Below are positions 44,383-54,272 of a DNA stretch of 64,000 bases, piece after piece. The notes under the pieces are model-generated. The model worked only from the letters and a program-made list of their open reading frames with translations. It searched no databases and was not told the DNA's origin. Numbering within the stretch: the first letter of the stretch is position 1; every line of letters begins with the position of its first letter. The translations under genes were made by a program, and so were the position numbers. The stretch lies in the NCBI RefSeq assembly GCF_003352085.1, contig NZ_CP025806.1, forward strand, positions 1 to 64,000, written 5' to 3'. The DNA is from Sulfitobacter sp. SK012 (lineage in GTDB: Bacteria > Pseudomonadota > Alphaproteobacteria > Rhodobacterales > Rhodobacteraceae).

Positions 44383-45441
44383 ATGAAGAAATACCTACAA
44401 TTGGCCCTGATCCTCGGGTCAGGGACGGTTGGCGCGTTGCTGGCGCAGTGGCTCGGATTGCCGATCCCTTTCCTGCTTGGCAGCATGGCGATGTCGGCAA
44501 CAGTTTCACTGACTGCATTTTCCCGCACTGGTGAACGGCTGTGGTTTCCCGTCCGTCTGCGCCATGTCTTCATCGCCGTCATTGGCATTATGATCGGAAC
44601 GACTTTCAACGCTGATGCGCTGAACGCCGCTTCTGACCTTGCCATCACTTTGCCCGCCATGGTGTTATTTTTAGCAATTGCGCAAATCGTCAACTTTGGA
44701 ATATTCCGTCGGATCGGTGGGTTTGACAGCGTCACGGCGAAATACGCTGCCATGCCCGGTGGCCTGATCGAAGCGGTTTCACTGGGTGAAAAAGCGGGCG
44801 GTGATGTGGAGGCGCTCAGCCTCCAGCATTTTGTTAGAATCGTCTTGGTGATTGTTTCGGTACCCCTGCTTTTTCAGTTATTTACTGGCGAAACCGTGGG
44901 CAGCGCCGCCGGTAAAACGCTGGAAAAGGCCGCCGCTGAGTCGCAGGATTGGATGCTGTTTTCTGTCTTGGTGCCAATCGGCATTCTGCTCGGCTATTTA
45001 CTAAAACTTCCTGCCGGTCCTCTAATTGGCCCTTTGGTTTTGGCGGCTATCTTTCAGGCCACCGGCGTTATTGATTTGAATGGCCCTGACATGCTGGTCA
45101 GTGTTGCACAGTTGGTGGTCGGCTCCGCGCTTGGCTCGAATTTTGCCCGCTCCACCCCAAGAAGACTTTTGTCCGCATTTTCTCTTGGGGCTTTGTCTGT
45201 CGGCGCGACCCTCGCCATCGCCTCGGGCTTCGCGCTGCTGCTCGAACGGGCCGTCCCTATGTCTTTTGAGGCACTGTTGATCAGTTTCGCTCCAGGGGGC
45301 GTCACTGAAATGAGCCTAGTGGCGCTCAGCCTTGGTGTGACACCTGTGTTGGTCACAACGCACCATCTGTTTCGCATTACTCTGACGGTGATAGTCGCCG
45401 GAATACTGACAGGGCGCACGATCCACATTGGCAAAGGATAA
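44383..45441 (+). CDS. AbrB-family (PF05145-type) membrane protein
   Basis: The protein is 352 aa from the ATG at 44383 (GGAA 9 nt upstream); in-frame alternatives are GTG at 44338 and ATG at 44377. It has about ten membrane helices and two internal repeats, each with a PxPFLLGSMA-type start and G(L/I)x-GxxFxxxxx. The blocks MPGGLIEAVSLGEKAG and FAPGGVTEMSLVALSLG are the repeat-conserved loops. The family is called a regulator in databases but behaves like a membrane transporter. It probably exports or imports a carboxylate of the pathway. It has no partner in cassette B. Confidence 0.85.
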   Translation: MKKYLQLALILGSGTVGALLAQWLGLPIPFLLGSMAMSATVSLTAFSRTGERLWFPVRLRHVFIAVIGIMIGTTFNADALNAASDLAITLPAMVLFLAIAQIVNFGIFRRIGGFDSVTAKYAAMPGGLIEAVSLGEKAGGDVEALSLQHFVRIVLVIVSVPLLFQLFTGETVGSAAGKTLEKAAAESQDWMLFSVLVPIGILLGYLLKLPAGPLIGPLVLAAIFQATGVIDLNGPDMLVSVAQLVVGSALGSNFARSTPRRLLSAFSLGALSVGATLAIASGFALLLERAVPMSFEALLISFAPGGVTEMSLVALSLGVTPVLVTTHHLFRITLTVIVAGILTGRTIHIGKG

Positions 45442-45461
45442 CCGACTTCTTAAGGTGCCAT

Positions 45462-46410
45462 ATGACCAATATTCAAGCTCGTAAAAGCTGTTCGCGCCAG
45501 CCCGATCAACGCATTTAGATCCTCCAACAACCGCGGAAGTGGTCAAATCGGCTGCTCCACGCGTGGCGCCGGATGCCATTGTGATTTCGGGTGCAAAGGC
45601 GTTGGTCGGCACACGGACGCCAGAAATTCCTGACGATGGCGAAGATCCAGTGCGCGAAACGCGCGTCAAACCGTTCAGGATTGGCGCAACCACTGTCACC
45701 AACGCCCAGTTTCTAGAATTCATCGACGCCACTGGTTATGTGACCGAAGCCGAACGTTTCGGCTGGTCGTTTGTTTTCTGGGCGCAAGTACCGGAAAGCG
45801 TCGGTGCCACACAAGGTGTCGTGGAGGTCGAGTGGTGGCGCGCGTGGACGGGGCCAACTGGCGCGACATCAACGGGCCGGGCACAAAAGCGCAAGCGTGG
45901 CATGCAGATCATCCGGTGGTTCAAGTCTCATGGAATGATGCACAGGCCTACGCTCAATGGGTTGGCGGGCGACTTCCAAGTGAAGCGGAGTGGGAGCTCG
46001 CGGCCCGTGGTGGAGAGGGAGATGTGAAATTTCCATGGGGGAATCAAGAACCAAATGATACTGATTTCCAACCCTGCAATATCTGGCAAGGGCGCTTTCC
46101 TGAGGTGAACACAGCCAAGGACGGGTTCATCACTACAGCGCCAGCCCGCCACTACGAACCGAACGGCTTTGGTCTATACAACGTGGTGGGCAATGTCTGG
46201 GAATGGACCGCAGAGTCTTACCGTATCAAGTCGCTCAAGAAACATGTGCGCCAAAGACTGGCAGGCATGAAGGGGTACAAGCTCTCCAAGGGCGGTTCGT
46301 TCCTGTGTCATCAATCCTATTGCTTTCGTTATAGAATCGCGGCGCGCTCAGGCACATCAATTGACAGTGCCACCACTCATCAAGGGTTCAGGGTGGTCTG
46401 GCCCGCCTGA
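45462..46410 (+). pseudogene. Frameshifted formylglycine-generating enzyme (FGE) gene, cassette A
   Basis: The gene starts MTNIQARKSC at 45462 (AAGGTG upstream), like MTQDAPIKSC of the intact FGE at 55879-56829. It then shifts frame after KSC to continue APARSTHLDPP, and shifts again near 45838 where GGCGCGCGTGG has lost one base relative to the intact copy (WWRRVDGANW). The rest is in frame to the stop and retains the copper/active Cys pair FLCHQSYC. So two one-base losses break an otherwise complete gene. It may be dead, with the cassette B enzyme supplying activity, or one of the shifts may be a sequencing error. Confidence 0.88.
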
Positions 46411-46827
46411 GATGTCATGTATTTTTCAGTGCTGCGTCCAGCCAAACATCAAAAGTGCCCCCCCGCGCGAATAGCAGCAATGCGAAAGCGGTCCTGCAGC
46501 ATCGGATCGAATAGCCAACGGTCGGTTTGGAACGTTTGTGCTAGGGTAGGGGGCGATTGTGCAACAGTCCGCCCAAATGCGGTAGTCGCTTATGAAGAGT
46601 CAGCCCTTCGCGATAATCTTGATCTGTCGGTATTAGGGGCTTCAGTTGCGTAAAGTACACTTGATCAAGTGTTGAAATTGAGTAGCTGTGGTCAAGCGGC
46701 GGGCATTACCACTGTGTTTCCGCAAGATTTGATTCAAGCCGAACGTCTGGCCGTCGGTATTGCATTGTAGCCCAGACACCCGAAAATTCGCCATGAAAAA
46801 CTCTATTCAGTAGATTGCCGCGCGGCG
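46411..46827. other. Gene-free interval between the cassettes
   Basis: No supported gene lies in this 417-bp stretch. There are only short frames without ribosome sites. It probably contains the 3' region of the FGE pseudogene and decayed sequence left by cassette joining. No terminator was clear. Confidence 0.55.
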
Positions 46828-47295
46828 TTAGTCCGAAAAATATTGAACGAGTTTGGCGAAACTGACGTGCAAATCTGCGATGACTTGCTCTCCCAGGCAG
46901 GCTTCAACTCCCTCGCGGCGGGTCTTGAAGCGAGGTGTCAGATCGTCCATCAGCGTCTTGCCCTGTATTGACAATGAGACAAGTTTTCTACGTTTGTTCG
47001 TTGGATCGCCTCGGAACGTGACCAAGTCTTTTGACGCAAGGTCTTTGGCGGCACGGCTAATCTGTGCATTGTCTGTCACCATATGACGTCCCAAGTCAGC
47101 GATTGAGATGGCTTCAAACGTTTCGACCGTCCGCATTAGTCGATAGGTGGTCAAGGTCAGCGGCGTATCTTCCAGCAATTTCAATGCATTGTTATCCATA
47201 AGCTTGGCGATCATCGAGAACTGAAAGGTGACGTTGCTTTCGAGCTGGCGAACCCGCTGCAGTTGAAGCTCAAGTTCCTGTGATGTTATTTTCAT
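46828..47295 (-). CDS. MarR-family regulator, cassette B
   Basis: The protein is 155 aa. The winged helix includes LTTYRLMRTVETFEAISIADLGRHMVTDNAQISRAAKDLASKDLVTFRGD and KRRKLVSLSIQGKTLMDDL. It is divergent from the tctCBA-sulfatase operon, mirroring the marR of cassette A, and presumably controls it. It is only distantly similar to the cassette A MarR, so the two cassettes may respond to different inducers. Confidence 0.9.
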   Translation of the reverse strand: MKITSQELELQLQRVRQLESNVTFQFSMIAKLMDNNALKLLEDTPLTLTTYRLMRTVETFEAISIADLGRHMVTDNAQISRAAKDLASKDLVTFRGDPTNKRRKLVSLSIQGKTLMDDLTPRFKTRREGVEACLGEQVIADLHVSFAKLVQYFSD

Positions 47296-47328
47296 GTAAA
47301 TGTCCTCTAATTATGGCTAAAAGATTAA

Positions 47329-47353
47329 ATAATGTTGACTGTATCATCATTAT
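47329..47353. promoter_or_regulatory. Inverted repeat between marR and tctC, cassette B
   Basis: ATAATG and CATTAT (6-bp arms, 13-bp spacer) overlap a TTGACT -35-like box with TAACTG 17 bp downstream. It is a weaker candidate operator than the one in cassette A. Confidence 0.4.
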
Positions 47354-47553
47354 AGCCTAACTGATTTAGATATCGGGCGCTACGTATAAGTAACGCTCGG
47401 TTGGGAGGATATTGCTGCATGCAGTGCGTTAATGCGATGCGACACGTCGATCGCTTGCAGACACGACCGTGTTGCGGTCTCTCAATTTGAATAAATCGAA
47501 ACGTGGATCCGAGGGAGAAGTCTGATCCAACCATGCTTTTGAGGAGGAAAGAC

Positions 47554-48507
47554 ATGAAATTTGGTGCTTTGAAGACGATGGTCGCAGCCGTGGCAATCGC
47601 CGCAGCTGGCGCAACTACGGCTATAGCCGAATGGCAACCTAGCGGCCCGATCAAACTGATGATCGCATTCCGTGCAGGCGGAGGAGTGGATACGTCCGCA
47701 CGTCTGCTGGCCGAAGAATTATCAGCCCGGCACGGATGGGAAATCATCCCCGAGAACGTTGACGGTCGTGGTGGTGCTGCGATGGCCGCTGCGCTGAAAG
47801 ATGAGCCTGCCGATGGTCAATCCATCGGAATGACCGCTATGGACAGTCTGGCGTATGGCGTGCTTGCCACCAAGAACCCGGGCTTCGGCACGGATGATTT
47901 CACCTATCTTTCAACCGTTACCGGTACGCAGGCCGGACTTATCGCAAAGTCTAGCCGCGGGTGGAAAACGCTCGCTGATGTGATTGCCGCGGCAAAAGCA
48001 GGGGAAAAGATCACCGCAGGCGCGATGAGTGCCAAACTCGCCGATGCTTTGTATCTGATCGGTGAAGCTAATGGCATCGAGCTGACAACCGTGATGGTCA
48101 AGGGTGGCCAGGGCGGATTGAACGGTGTTATGGCCGATGACCTTGATATAGCCTGGGCTGCGGGTCCGCAAACAAAAGGCGTACAAGCAGGTGATCTTGT
48201 GAACCTCGTCTCTGCCATCGGTAAGCCTTTGAATGTCTCCCCGGACGCGCCGCTTTTGTCGGAATATGGTGTTGAGTTCGTATTCGGCACGATGTTCGGC
48301 GTGATCGGACCTGCCAACATGGACGCAGAAGCGCGCGAAGCCATTCAGGATGCAATCGCTGAGGTCGTGAACGATCCCAGCAGTAAATTGAGCAATTATA
48401 TCTCGAAGGCATTCGGTGGCCCAGAGGCAATTAAAGGCGCTGATTTTGATGCCTTTATGCAGAAAGCCAGTGCCGAAGCAGAAAAATTGATCGAGGCCGC
48501 GCAGTAA
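47554..48507 (+). CDS. tctC: Tripartite tricarboxylate transporter binding protein (TctC), cassette B
   Basis: The protein is 317 aa from the ATG at 47554, close after GGAGGAAAG. It has a signal peptide (MVAAVAIAAAGATTAIA before EWQP). The mature start WQPSGPIKLMIAFRAGGGVDTSARLLAEEL is nearly the same as in the cassette A TctC, as is the later IAWAAGPQTKGVQAGD. Same length and architecture mark it as a paralogue. It would bind the imported acid for the TctBA pair that follows directly. Confidence 0.92.
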   Translation: MKFGALKTMVAAVAIAAAGATTAIAEWQPSGPIKLMIAFRAGGGVDTSARLLAEELSARHGWEIIPENVDGRGGAAMAAALKDEPADGQSIGMTAMDSLAYGVLATKNPGFGTDDFTYLSTVTGTQAGLIAKSSRGWKTLADVIAAAKAGEKITAGAMSAKLADALYLIGEANGIELTTVMVKGGQGGLNGVMADDLDIAWAAGPQTKGVQAGDLVNLVSAIGKPLNVSPDAPLLSEYGVEFVFGTMFGVIGPANMDAEAREAIQDAIAEVVNDPSSKLSNYISKAFGGPEAIKGADFDAFMQKASAEAEKLIEAAQ

Positions 48508-48570
48508 GAGAACGCGTAGTTGGTCTTGGCCCCGGGCTACTTGGCTCGGGGTCCAAGGGAGGAGCCACCG

Positions 48571-49152
48571 ATGTTAAGCCGAAGAACTGAACTGATCCTA
48601 GGGTTGTTTTTTCTTGGACTGAGCCTATTCGCTGTTCTTGTATGGATACCACTCGACAGTGAAACCGGCATGATCGAGACTTTTCGCCGCCAAACAACAA
48701 TGGGCGATGCTTTCCTGCCGACTGTTGCCGGGGCGTTGATGGCGATTTGCGCTGTCGTGCATGTGCTTGTGAGCTATCGACGGACAGACAACTTTGACAC
48801 AGAAAACCCGACAATAGACGGCAACGACCTTGCTTTCTTGCTGCAATTGATTGGCATTACGGCCTTGTCGATCGCACTGTTCTATTGGGCCGGCCCCATT
48901 GCAGTTGGCCTATTTGCTCAGGGCGATGGTGGCGAGTTGGTCACGTACCGACAGATGCGTAGCACATATCCGTACAAGCTTATCGGATTTGTGATGGGAG
49001 GATTCAACTTGGTTTTCCTCACGACGGCCCTGATCGAGGGGCGCGTTAGGGCAATTCGCATAATTTCCTCGCTCCTTGTTGTCGCCATCCTGATCGCGAT
49101 CTTTGACCTGCCACTTGATAACGTCCTGCTGCCCCCGAACGGAGACTGGTGA
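48571..49152 (+). CDS. tctB: Tripartite tricarboxylate transporter small permease (TctB), cassette B
   Basis: The protein is 193 aa from the ATG at 48571 (AAGGGAGGAG upstream). It has four membrane helices and the tail LPLDNVLLPPNGDW, matching the cassette A TctB. It overlaps tctA (GTG/TGATG). It should complete the membrane complex. Confidence 0.88.
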   Translation: MLSRRTELILGLFFLGLSLFAVLVWIPLDSETGMIETFRRQTTMGDAFLPTVAGALMAICAVVHVLVSYRRTDNFDTENPTIDGNDLAFLLQLIGITALSIALFYWAGPIAVGLFAQGDGGELVTYRQMRSTYPYKLIGFVMGGFNLVFLTTALIEGRVRAIRIISSLLVVAILIAIFDLPLDNVLLPPNGDW

Positions 49153-50747
49153 TGAGTGTACTTGACTACATTTGGGCCGGGATCATGGCCGTGCTGGCGG
49201 GGCCGGAGGCCTTTTCGATCTTCGGAATCGGGATTTCCATCACGATTATGATGGTCACTTTTGGTTTCCTTTTGGGCATTGTGATTGGTGCTACCCCAGG
49301 GCTTGGCGGCGCATTTGTTATGGCTGTTTCGTTGCCGATCTTGATCTCCATTTTTGGATACACACCCGATGCCCTATTGCCCGTGATGGGGTTTCTGATC
49401 GGAGTGATGAAAGGCGCGACCGTTGGTGGTGCTGTGCCTGCAATTCTCTTTAATACGCCCGGCACGCCGGATGCTCTGATGACCACTCTGGACGGGTATC
49501 CCATGGCCAAAAAGGGACAAGCAGGCAAAGCGCTACGGACAGCACATTTTGCTTCGGCCTCCGGCGATACGTTTTCGGATCTGGTGCTATTTACGACGGC
49601 ACCTTTCCTGGCGATCTTGGTTGAATCTTATCTGGGATTCGCTGAAAAAGCTGCTTTGATTATTCTTTCGCTCAGCTTTGTCGCGGCGGTTGTTGGTGCG
49701 TCTCCCATGAAGGGGCTGATTGCCGCTTTTTTCGGCATCTTGCTGGCGTCAATCGGAACAGGCGAAGACCTGTACCCCCGCCTCACCATGGGTACGGATT
49801 TTCTGGCAAACGGCTTTCCTTTGATAACTGCCGTGCTGGGTGTTCTGATCATGGGAGAAGTCATACATTCATTCGAGGAAATCTGGCGTGACCGGCGATC
49901 CGACAGGATGGCATCTGAATTCAAACAATCCGGCGACAACGGTCTGTCATGGCGTGAGCGACGCGCTTTGTTGCCGTATATAAGTGTTTCCGCAGTGGTA
50001 GGCACCGTGATCGGGGCATTGCCTGGAATCGGTTCCACGCTTGCCGCAACATTGGGTTATGCTACGGGTCAAAAAATGCACAAAGGTCCAGTTCCTTTTG
50101 GTGAGGGCACCCCAGAAGGGGTCGCCGCTACGGAGGCCGCGAACAGCGCTGTCTCTGGCTCGAACCTCATTCCGGTTTTGAGCCTTGGAATACCGGGCAA
50201 TGTAAGCGCGGTCTTTTTGATCCTTGCAGCGGAATCTATTGGCGGCTTCAACCCCGGACCTAGTGTGTTCCGCTTTACCGTTAACGAGGTAAACCCTGAG
50301 TTGGTGATTGCCTTTGGACTGTTCACAACCATGATGATCGGCAATATTTTGAACTGGACCATTGGCGGCCAGTTCATGCGATGGGTTGGGGTAATGGCAC
50401 GCGTTCCGAAGCCGGTCCTGATGCCAATGGTCTTTTTGCTGACAATTACGGCGGTCTACGTCCAAGAGACAGACATGGTTGCAGTTTATTTTTTGCTGAT
50501 ATTTGGACTGTTAGGTTACGTGATGCGGAAAATCAAAATGCCGATTTTGCCCTTCGTAATTGCATTCATCTTGGCAGGCAACTTGGAAACGGCAATGCGT
50601 CAAGCCTTTTCCGTGTCCGACGCGGATCCGCTTTTCTTGTTCCGCAGTGGCACGTCAATTGTATTTCTGGGTCTGTCGGTTCTTGTGGTGATCTTCTTTT
50701 CCCGAAAGCAAAAACAGGACGTTGCTATGTCCTCTGAAGTGTCTTGA
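49152..50747 (+). CDS. tctA: Tripartite tricarboxylate transporter large permease (TctA), cassette B
   Basis: The protein is 531 aa from the ATG at 49152; a GTG three bases earlier is also possible. It has the same two repeats as the cassette A copy (GATPGLGGAFVMAVSLP, GALPGIGSTLAATLGY) and GIPGNVSAVFLILAAESIGGFNPGP. The overall identity of the two TctA proteins is obviously high, so one cassette is a duplication or a homologous acquisition of the other. A universal stress gene follows 12 bp later. Confidence 0.93.
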   Translation: MSVLDYIWAGIMAVLAGPEAFSIFGIGISITIMMVTFGFLLGIVIGATPGLGGAFVMAVSLPILISIFGYTPDALLPVMGFLIGVMKGATVGGAVPAILFNTPGTPDALMTTLDGYPMAKKGQAGKALRTAHFASASGDTFSDLVLFTTAPFLAILVESYLGFAEKAALIILSLSFVAAVVGASPMKGLIAAFFGILLASIGTGEDLYPRLTMGTDFLANGFPLITAVLGVLIMGEVIHSFEEIWRDRRSDRMASEFKQSGDNGLSWRERRALLPYISVSAVVGTVIGALPGIGSTLAATLGYATGQKMHKGPVPFGEGTPEGVAATEAANSAVSGSNLIPVLSLGIPGNVSAVFLILAAESIGGFNPGPSVFRFTVNEVNPELVIAFGLFTTMMIGNILNWTIGGQFMRWVGVMARVPKPVLMPMVFLLTITAVYVQETDMVAVYFLLIFGLLGYVMRKIKMPILPFVIAFILAGNLETAMRQAFSVSDADPLFLFRSGTSIVFLGLSVLVVIFFSRKQKQDVAMSSEVS

Positions 50748-50759
50748 GGAGCGTGCGTT

Positions 50760-51590
50760 GTGGCAATTAAAAATATTCTTGTAGCTTACAACGGAACTGA
50801 AAGCAGCGATGCAGCCGTTCATATGGCTATGCTGATGCATCGGAAATACGGCTGCCATGTCACCGGGTTGTTGGCGCATGCAGGCCAGCATGAAAAGCTG
50901 AGCCATCATTCATGGGTTCCCGAAAACGTGCGCCAGACTATTGCCGATCGGATCACCCAGAATGAGCGGGATACGGAAGCGCAATTTTACGCGTTGACGG
51001 ACCAGCAAGTAAGTACCGAGCACCTGCATTGGATATCGCTTTATGGCAACGCCGATGCGACCGTCGCTAAATACGCCCGCATGTATGACCTGACGCTTGT
51101 GGGCCGCTATGATGCGATCGAGGAACAGCCACATCTGGAACTACACCCTGAAAACATTGCTTTGCGTAGTGGTCGGCCGGTGCTGGTCGTGCCGCGCGGG
51201 CATCACCCGGAGCGTATCAACGAGACGGCCGTCATCGCGTGGGACGGTCAGCGCGCTGCCACCCGTGCGGTAACGGATGCGATGCAGATTTTAGAGTCCA
51301 AGCAGCGCGTGGATGTACTGAGCGTTGACGATGGATCAGTTCGCCAGCCTCTTGAAGGCATCGACATCGCGACCTCTTTGGCGCGCCATGGCATCACCGT
51401 CGAACGTGTTCGCAAGGACAAAGTAACCGGCCGCACGGGCAAGGACATCCTTGAATATTGTACAAAAGTGAATGCAGGATTGCTGGTGATGGGGGCATAT
51501 GAACACTCCGTTTTCCGCGAACGTCTGTTTGGCGGAACGACGAATTATATTCTCGCCCATGCGACTCTGCCTGTCTTCATTTCCCATTAA
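50760..51590 (+). CDS. Universal stress protein, tandem Usp domains
   Basis: The protein is 276 aa with a GTG start at 50760. It has two Usp domains in tandem. The first begins IKNILVAYNGTESSDAAVHMAMLM, and the second ends with the ATP-type loop MGAYEHSVFRERLFGGTTNYIL (G-x2-G-x9-G(S/T)-like). It is embedded between tctA and the sulfatase, an arrangement also known for TRAP and TTT transporter operons, and may regulate or sense transporter activity. Its nucleotide binding is inferred from the motif. Confidence 0.88.
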   Translation: MAIKNILVAYNGTESSDAAVHMAMLMHRKYGCHVTGLLAHAGQHEKLSHHSWVPENVRQTIADRITQNERDTEAQFYALTDQQVSTEHLHWISLYGNADATVAKYARMYDLTLVGRYDAIEEQPHLELHPENIALRSGRPVLVVPRGHHPERINETAVIAWDGQRAATRAVTDAMQILESKQRVDVLSVDDGSVRQPLEGIDIATSLARHGITVERVRKDKVTGRTGKDILEYCTKVNAGLLVMGAYEHSVFRERLFGGTTNYILAHATLPVFISH

Positions 51591-51605
51591 ACGTCAGGAA
51601 CGATC

Positions 51606-53135
51606 ATGACCCAGCCCAATTTCATTTTTATCACATCTGACCAACATCGCGGCGATTGTCTGGGCGTCGAAGGCCGTAAGGTTCGCACGCCACATCTGGA
51701 TCAGTTGGCGGCCGAGGGGACTCGGTTCACGTCGGCCATTTGTCCATCGCCCGTGTGTCAGCCCTCTAGGGCGTCTATTTTGACTGGCCAGCTATGCCGG
51801 ACCAACGGTGTGCATGACAACGGTATCGATCTTGATCCAGAGGTCGGCGAAAAGGGTTTTGCGGGCACTCTGGGATCGCAAGGGTACGATACGGCCTTTT
51901 TCGGAAAGGCGCATTTTTCGAGCTATGATGCGCGGCACAAGACAGGCACACCGGAAAGCGTGTTATCATCCGAAGATTATGATGACGATTGGCACGGCCC
52001 CTACATGGGCTTCCAACATATCGAAACCATGATCCACGGCCACAACTGGTTCACGCCGCAAAAACCCCCACGCGGGTTACATTTCGAACGTTTCTATTAC
52101 GGCTCCGGTCGCGGAGATGAGTTGAACGAATTGTACAAACAAAACGGTGGCGACACCAAAGGGGCGGCGCAAACGTGGCACAGCCAATTACCGCTGGCCT
52201 ATCACAACACACCTTGGACCGCAGACCGCGCAATTGAGTGGATCAACCACGGGCGCGACAAAGATAAGCCCTTCATGACGTGGATCAGCTTTCCCGATCC
52301 GCACCACCCGTTTGACTGCCCCGAACCTTGGTCGCGCCTGCATGATCCCAAAGACGTGGACCTGCCGGAACACCGCACCCGTGATTTGGAAGATCGCCCG
52401 TGGTGGCACAAAGCAGCGCTTGAAAACTCCCCCCAAGGCGACGCGGAATCCATTGCTATCCGCAAGGCCTACTCGCGTATAACGCCCCAAACCGACGAGC
52501 AATTGCGCGAAATTATTGCCAATACTTACGGGCAAATCGCGCTGATTGATCACCACATCGGGCGGATCATGAACACACTGCGCGAGGCAGGTTTGGATGA
52601 GAATACCTACATCATCTATTCTGCCGATCACGGCGATTGGCTGGGGGATCACGGTTTGGTCCTGAAGGGGCCGATGTTCTACGAAGGCTTGCTGCGCATC
52701 CCGCTAATCGTGCGCGGCCCGAACGTGCCCGCAGGGCAGGTGGTCGATGAACCGGTGTCTAATATTGATGTCGGTCCGACCATGTTTGACCTGGCGGGTG
52801 TCACACCGGCACTGGATCAACACGGTGAAAGCTTGCGGCCGTTTCTTGAAGGCCAAGACGCGACCCGCGATTTCGCCATGTGCGAATGGGAGCTTTTACC
52901 AAACCGCGTCGGCGTTGCCCTGTCCCTGCGCGCGGTGCGCACCAAGATCGACAAGCTGACGATGGACATGCGCTCGGGCGAGGGGGAGATGTATGATTTG
53001 GTGAAAGACCCACACGAAATGACCAACGTGTTTGCAGACCCTGATTACGCTGAGCGCCGCGCCGAGCTTGAAGGTTATCTGGGCCAGCGCGCGGATGACA
53101 TCGGCCCGATCCGCACACCTGTTGGTCCGGCCTAA
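51606..53135 (+). CDS. Cys-type sulfatase 1, cassette B
   Basis: The protein is 509 aa. The FGE target motif C-x-P-x-R is CQPSRASILTG (C51). Metal residues in TSDQHRGD and SADHGDWLGDHG are intact. Notable insertions carry a charged loop with DDWHGPYMGF. There is no signal peptide. It starts 15 bp after the Usp gene and is 3 bp ahead of an FMN hydroxyacid dehydrogenase. It should hydrolyse an organic sulfate ester in the cytoplasm. The precise substrate is unknown. Confidence 0.92.
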   Translation: MTQPNFIFITSDQHRGDCLGVEGRKVRTPHLDQLAAEGTRFTSAICPSPVCQPSRASILTGQLCRTNGVHDNGIDLDPEVGEKGFAGTLGSQGYDTAFFGKAHFSSYDARHKTGTPESVLSSEDYDDDWHGPYMGFQHIETMIHGHNWFTPQKPPRGLHFERFYYGSGRGDELNELYKQNGGDTKGAAQTWHSQLPLAYHNTPWTADRAIEWINHGRDKDKPFMTWISFPDPHHPFDCPEPWSRLHDPKDVDLPEHRTRDLEDRPWWHKAALENSPQGDAESIAIRKAYSRITPQTDEQLREIIANTYGQIALIDHHIGRIMNTLREAGLDENTYIIYSADHGDWLGDHGLVLKGPMFYEGLLRIPLIVRGPNVPAGQVVDEPVSNIDVGPTMFDLAGVTPALDQHGESLRPFLEGQDATRDFAMCEWELLPNRVGVALSLRAVRTKIDKLTMDMRSGEGEMYDLVKDPHEMTNVFADPDYAERRAELEGYLGQRADDIGPIRTPVGPA

Positions 53136-53138
53136 ACG

Positions 53139-54272
53139 ATGGATTATGCGAACAAGTACCCCTCTATTTGGCATCTCGCCGCCCGCGCGCGCAAACGCCT
53201 GCCGTTCTTTGCTGCGGAATATCTCGATAGCGGGACGGGTATGGAATCCTTGGTGGATCGCAACCGCCAAGGGCTTGATGCCGTCCAGCTGACCCCGCGC
53301 GTGATGGGCGGGCGATTTACGCCGAACATCGGTACTGATCTACTCGGGCAAAGCTATTCCGCGCCATTCGGGGTTGCACCTGTGGGCATGTCTGGCCTGA
53401 TGTGGCCAGGGGCAGAACATATCCTTGCCCGCATGGCGCGCGATAAATCTATTCCATACGGCTTAAGTATGGTGGCAAACGAAACGCCCGAAACGGTGGC
53501 AGAAATTGCACCGAATCAGGCCTGGATGCAGATCTACTGTCCCAAAGAACCTGAAGTTCTGGATGATCTAATAGCGCGCACCAAAGCCACCGGCATTAAA
53601 ACGCTGATCGTGACCGTGGACGTGCCAGTGGGGTCGCGCCGCGAACGCCAGCTTGCTGCCGGTCTAACTGTGCCGCCCAAGATGGACGTCAAAACGCTTT
53701 GGCGTGTGGCCAAACGACCTGAATGGGCGCTCAAAACGCTCTCCTACGGGGAGCCACGTTTCAAAACGCTTGAAAGCTATTTCCCCAAAAACCAGATGCG
53801 TGAAGGCGCCAAATTGATCGGCAACATCGTCGATGGTCGCCCAGATTGGGACTATTTCGATCGCATCCGCGCTGCGTGGGATGGCAACCTTGTGCTCAAG
53901 GGTATTATGCATGCGCAAGACGCGACCGCAGCACTGGATCACGGGGCGGACGCTATCTGGGTCTCCAACCACGGCGGGCGTCAGTTTGACGGTGCGCCGG
54001 CAGCCATTGATGCCTTACCAGCTGTTACGAAAATCGTGGCAAGCCGCGCACCTGTGTTATTTGACAGCGGCATTCGCGGCGGTCTGGATATTGTGCGCGC
54101 GCTGTCACGTGGCGCTGATTTTTGCTTCCTCGGTCGCGGGTTTCTCTATGCAGTCGCGGCCCTTGGGGATGTGGGTGGCAATCACGCCTATGATATTCTG
54201 CGTGGTGATTTGGAAAACAACATGATCCAACTCGGCGCACGTACGCTGAATGAACTGAAAGACCTGTCATGA
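53139..54272 (+). CDS. FMN-dependent L-2-hydroxyacid dehydrogenase (L-lactate/mandelate type)
   Basis: The protein is 377 aa. It has the TIM-barrel family motifs: an N-terminal block DAVQLTPRVMGG, GVAPVGMSGLMWPGAE, and the active-site His/Arg in SNHGGRQFDGAPAAIDALPAV (His base, Arg for the carboxylate) with GADFCFLGRGFLYAVAALG. It should oxidise an L-2-hydroxyacid such as L-lactate, mandelate or an aromatic lactate to the keto acid. It is coupled to the next sulfatase gene by a 4-bp overlap. With the FAD D-type enzyme of cassette A it forms a D/L pair. Confidence 0.9.
   Translation: MDYANKYPSIWHLAARARKRLPFFAAEYLDSGTGMESLVDRNRQGLDAVQLTPRVMGGRFTPNIGTDLLGQSYSAPFGVAPVGMSGLMWPGAEHILARMARDKSIPYGLSMVANETPETVAEIAPNQAWMQIYCPKEPEVLDDLIARTKATGIKTLIVTVDVPVGSRRERQLAAGLTVPPKMDVKTLWRVAKRPEWALKTLSYGEPRFKTLESYFPKNQMREGAKLIGNIVDGRPDWDYFDRIRAAWDGNLVLKGIMHAQDATAALDHGADAIWVSNHGGRQFDGAPAAIDALPAVTKIVASRAPVLFDSGIRGGLDIVRALSRGADFCFLGRGFLYAVAALGDVGGNHAYDILRGDLENNMIQLGARTLNELKDLS

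Noticed and set aside
45539..46027. 162-codon frame as an independent short FGE-like gene
   Set aside because: Comparison with the FGE at 55879-56829 shows that its start and end are artefacts of the two frameshifts in a single longer gene.
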